Source of the DNA: Jatrophihabitans sp.
GTDB taxonomy: Bacteria > Actinomycetota > Actinomycetes > Mycobacteriales > Jatrophihabitantaceae
DNA length: 5,319 bases
Assembly (NCBI GenBank): GCA_004299665.1
Contig: SCQZ01000194.1
Coordinates: forward strand, 1-5,319
Direction: 5' to 3'
Positions 4,688 through 5,319 of the stretch are shown here, piece by piece. A program made the position numbers and the translations under genes. The notes below the pieces were generated by a model. The model saw only the letters and a program-made list of their open reading frames with translations. It was not told the DNA's origin and did not search any database. The stretch's first letter is position 1. Each line of letters begins with the position of its first letter.

Positions 4688-5319
4688 CCAGGGCGTCACG
4701 GATCAGCGCCAGTGTGCGGGGCCATTCGCGGATCACGTCGTTCCACATCACCCGGATGACCCGGTACCCCAGCCGGCGCAGGGCGTGCTCGCGCTCCGCC
4801 TCGCGCTGCAGTTCCTGACCGACGTACTTGTCCCGCCCGTCGACCTCGAGGACGAGTCGCTGCTCGGCCCACAGTCCGTCCACACGGTACCGGCGGCCGG
4901 TCCAGGGGTCGCGGATCCAGACCTGCAGGTCCGGCACGGGCAGTCCGCTCTCGGCGATCCGCAGCCGCGTGAGCGACTCGAGGGGTGACTCCGCGCGGCC
5001 GTCGGCAAGCGCCAGGACGGAGCGGGCGCGCCGGACGAACGGCCACCCGGTTGCGCGTTCCAGCGACTTGTCGATCTCGGCTGCGGTGACGATCGCGTCG
5101 CGCAGCGCCGCGTCGGCGACCATGAGCCCGTCGCGGCGGTCGTGCCGGGCGCAGTCGACGACGGTGCGGGCCACCGTCGTGACCGCCGTGCCGTTCCAGA
5201 AGGTCACGTCGGCCGGCTCCAGCGAAGCGGCCCAGAGGTGCGCCCGGGAGCGTCGGCCGGTGGTGCGGGAGGGACCGGCCGTCAGCTCGGGGACCCCCGG
5301 CACCTGCAGGGTCGGCAGG
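4668..5319 (-). CDS. AbiEi-like / DUF559 (Vsr-like) putative endonuclease-domain protein, 5' end outside window
   Basis: The frame is open to the right edge, giving 216 visible residues; the GTG at 5301-5303 is internal, since the codons before it continue in frame (LPTLQ). The layout matches an actinobacterial family with an AbiEi-antitoxin-like N-terminal region and a C-terminal DUF559/Vsr-like nuclease fold. Seen (counting from the first full codon, 5316-5318): GTAVTTVARTVVDCARH (43-59), ADAALRDAI (68-76), AESPLESLTRLRI (109-121), then YRVDGLW (144-150) and RLVLEVDGRDKY (154-165). Asp147, Glu158, Asp160 and Lys164 may form a PD-(D/E)xK-type site. It ends with GYRVIRVMWNDVI (184-196), typical of the fold's last strand. 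Function is unproven; such proteins are usually annotated only by domain. No partner toxin is visible downstream. The stop lies inside the hairpin at 4625-4687. Confidence 0.88.
   Translation of the reverse strand, partial: LPTLQVPGVPELTAGPSRTTGRRSRAHLWAASLEPADVTFWNGTAVTTVARTVVDCARHDRRDGLMVADAALRDAIVTAAEIDKSLERATGWPFVRRARSVLALADGRAESPLESLTRLRIAESGLPVPDLQVWIRDPWTGRRYRVDGLWAEQRLVLEVDGRDKYVGQELQREAEREHALRRLGYRVIRVMWNDVIREWPRTLALIRDALAASPPV

Noticed and set aside
4036..4818. 260-codon plus-strand open frame crossing the lipoprotein gene, the gap and part of the nuclease gene
   Set aside because: It runs through the palindromes and through two unrelated genes, has no recognisable domain, and is explained by low stop-codon frequency.

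Overview
The window is very GC-rich and every well-supported gene lies on the minus strand, so transcription runs from high to low coordinates. The codon bias, the short stop/start overlaps, the actinobacterial-type MazG and the cluster eno, FtsB/DivIC-like, DUF501, Ppx/GppA all point to a high-GC actinomycete. M. tuberculosis has the related order mazG, lpqU, eno, Rv1024, Rv1025, ppx2. I cannot name a genus.

In transcription order: (1) a 5'-truncated AbiEi-like/DUF559 putative nuclease gene (4668-5319); (2) a 155-base gap holding two tandem 63-nt palindromic units, the second of which folds into a long near-perfect hairpin overlapping the nuclease stop codon; (3) a SurA-N-like lipoprotein, mazG and a DinB/DUF664 gene, joined by TGATG and ATGA overlaps; (4) a 79-base gap with the eno ribosome binding site and weak promoter/hairpin candidates; (5) enolase, an FtsB/DivIC-like division protein, a DUF501 protein and a Ppx/GppA phosphatase, joined by GTGA, TGATG and ATGA overlaps. 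The last gene runs off the left edge.

The two blocks look like two tightly coupled operons or one operon with an internal promoter. The eno block joins glycolysis, a divisome membrane protein and (p)ppGpp/polyphosphate turnover. The mazG block joins an exported lipoprotein, a nucleotide-pool sanitising pyrophosphohydrolase and a putative metal- or thiol-dependent DinB enzyme. Most of this is ordinary core genome. The least ordinary part is the duplicated palindrome at 4551-4687. I saw no RNA gene, CRISPR array, transposase or phage gene.
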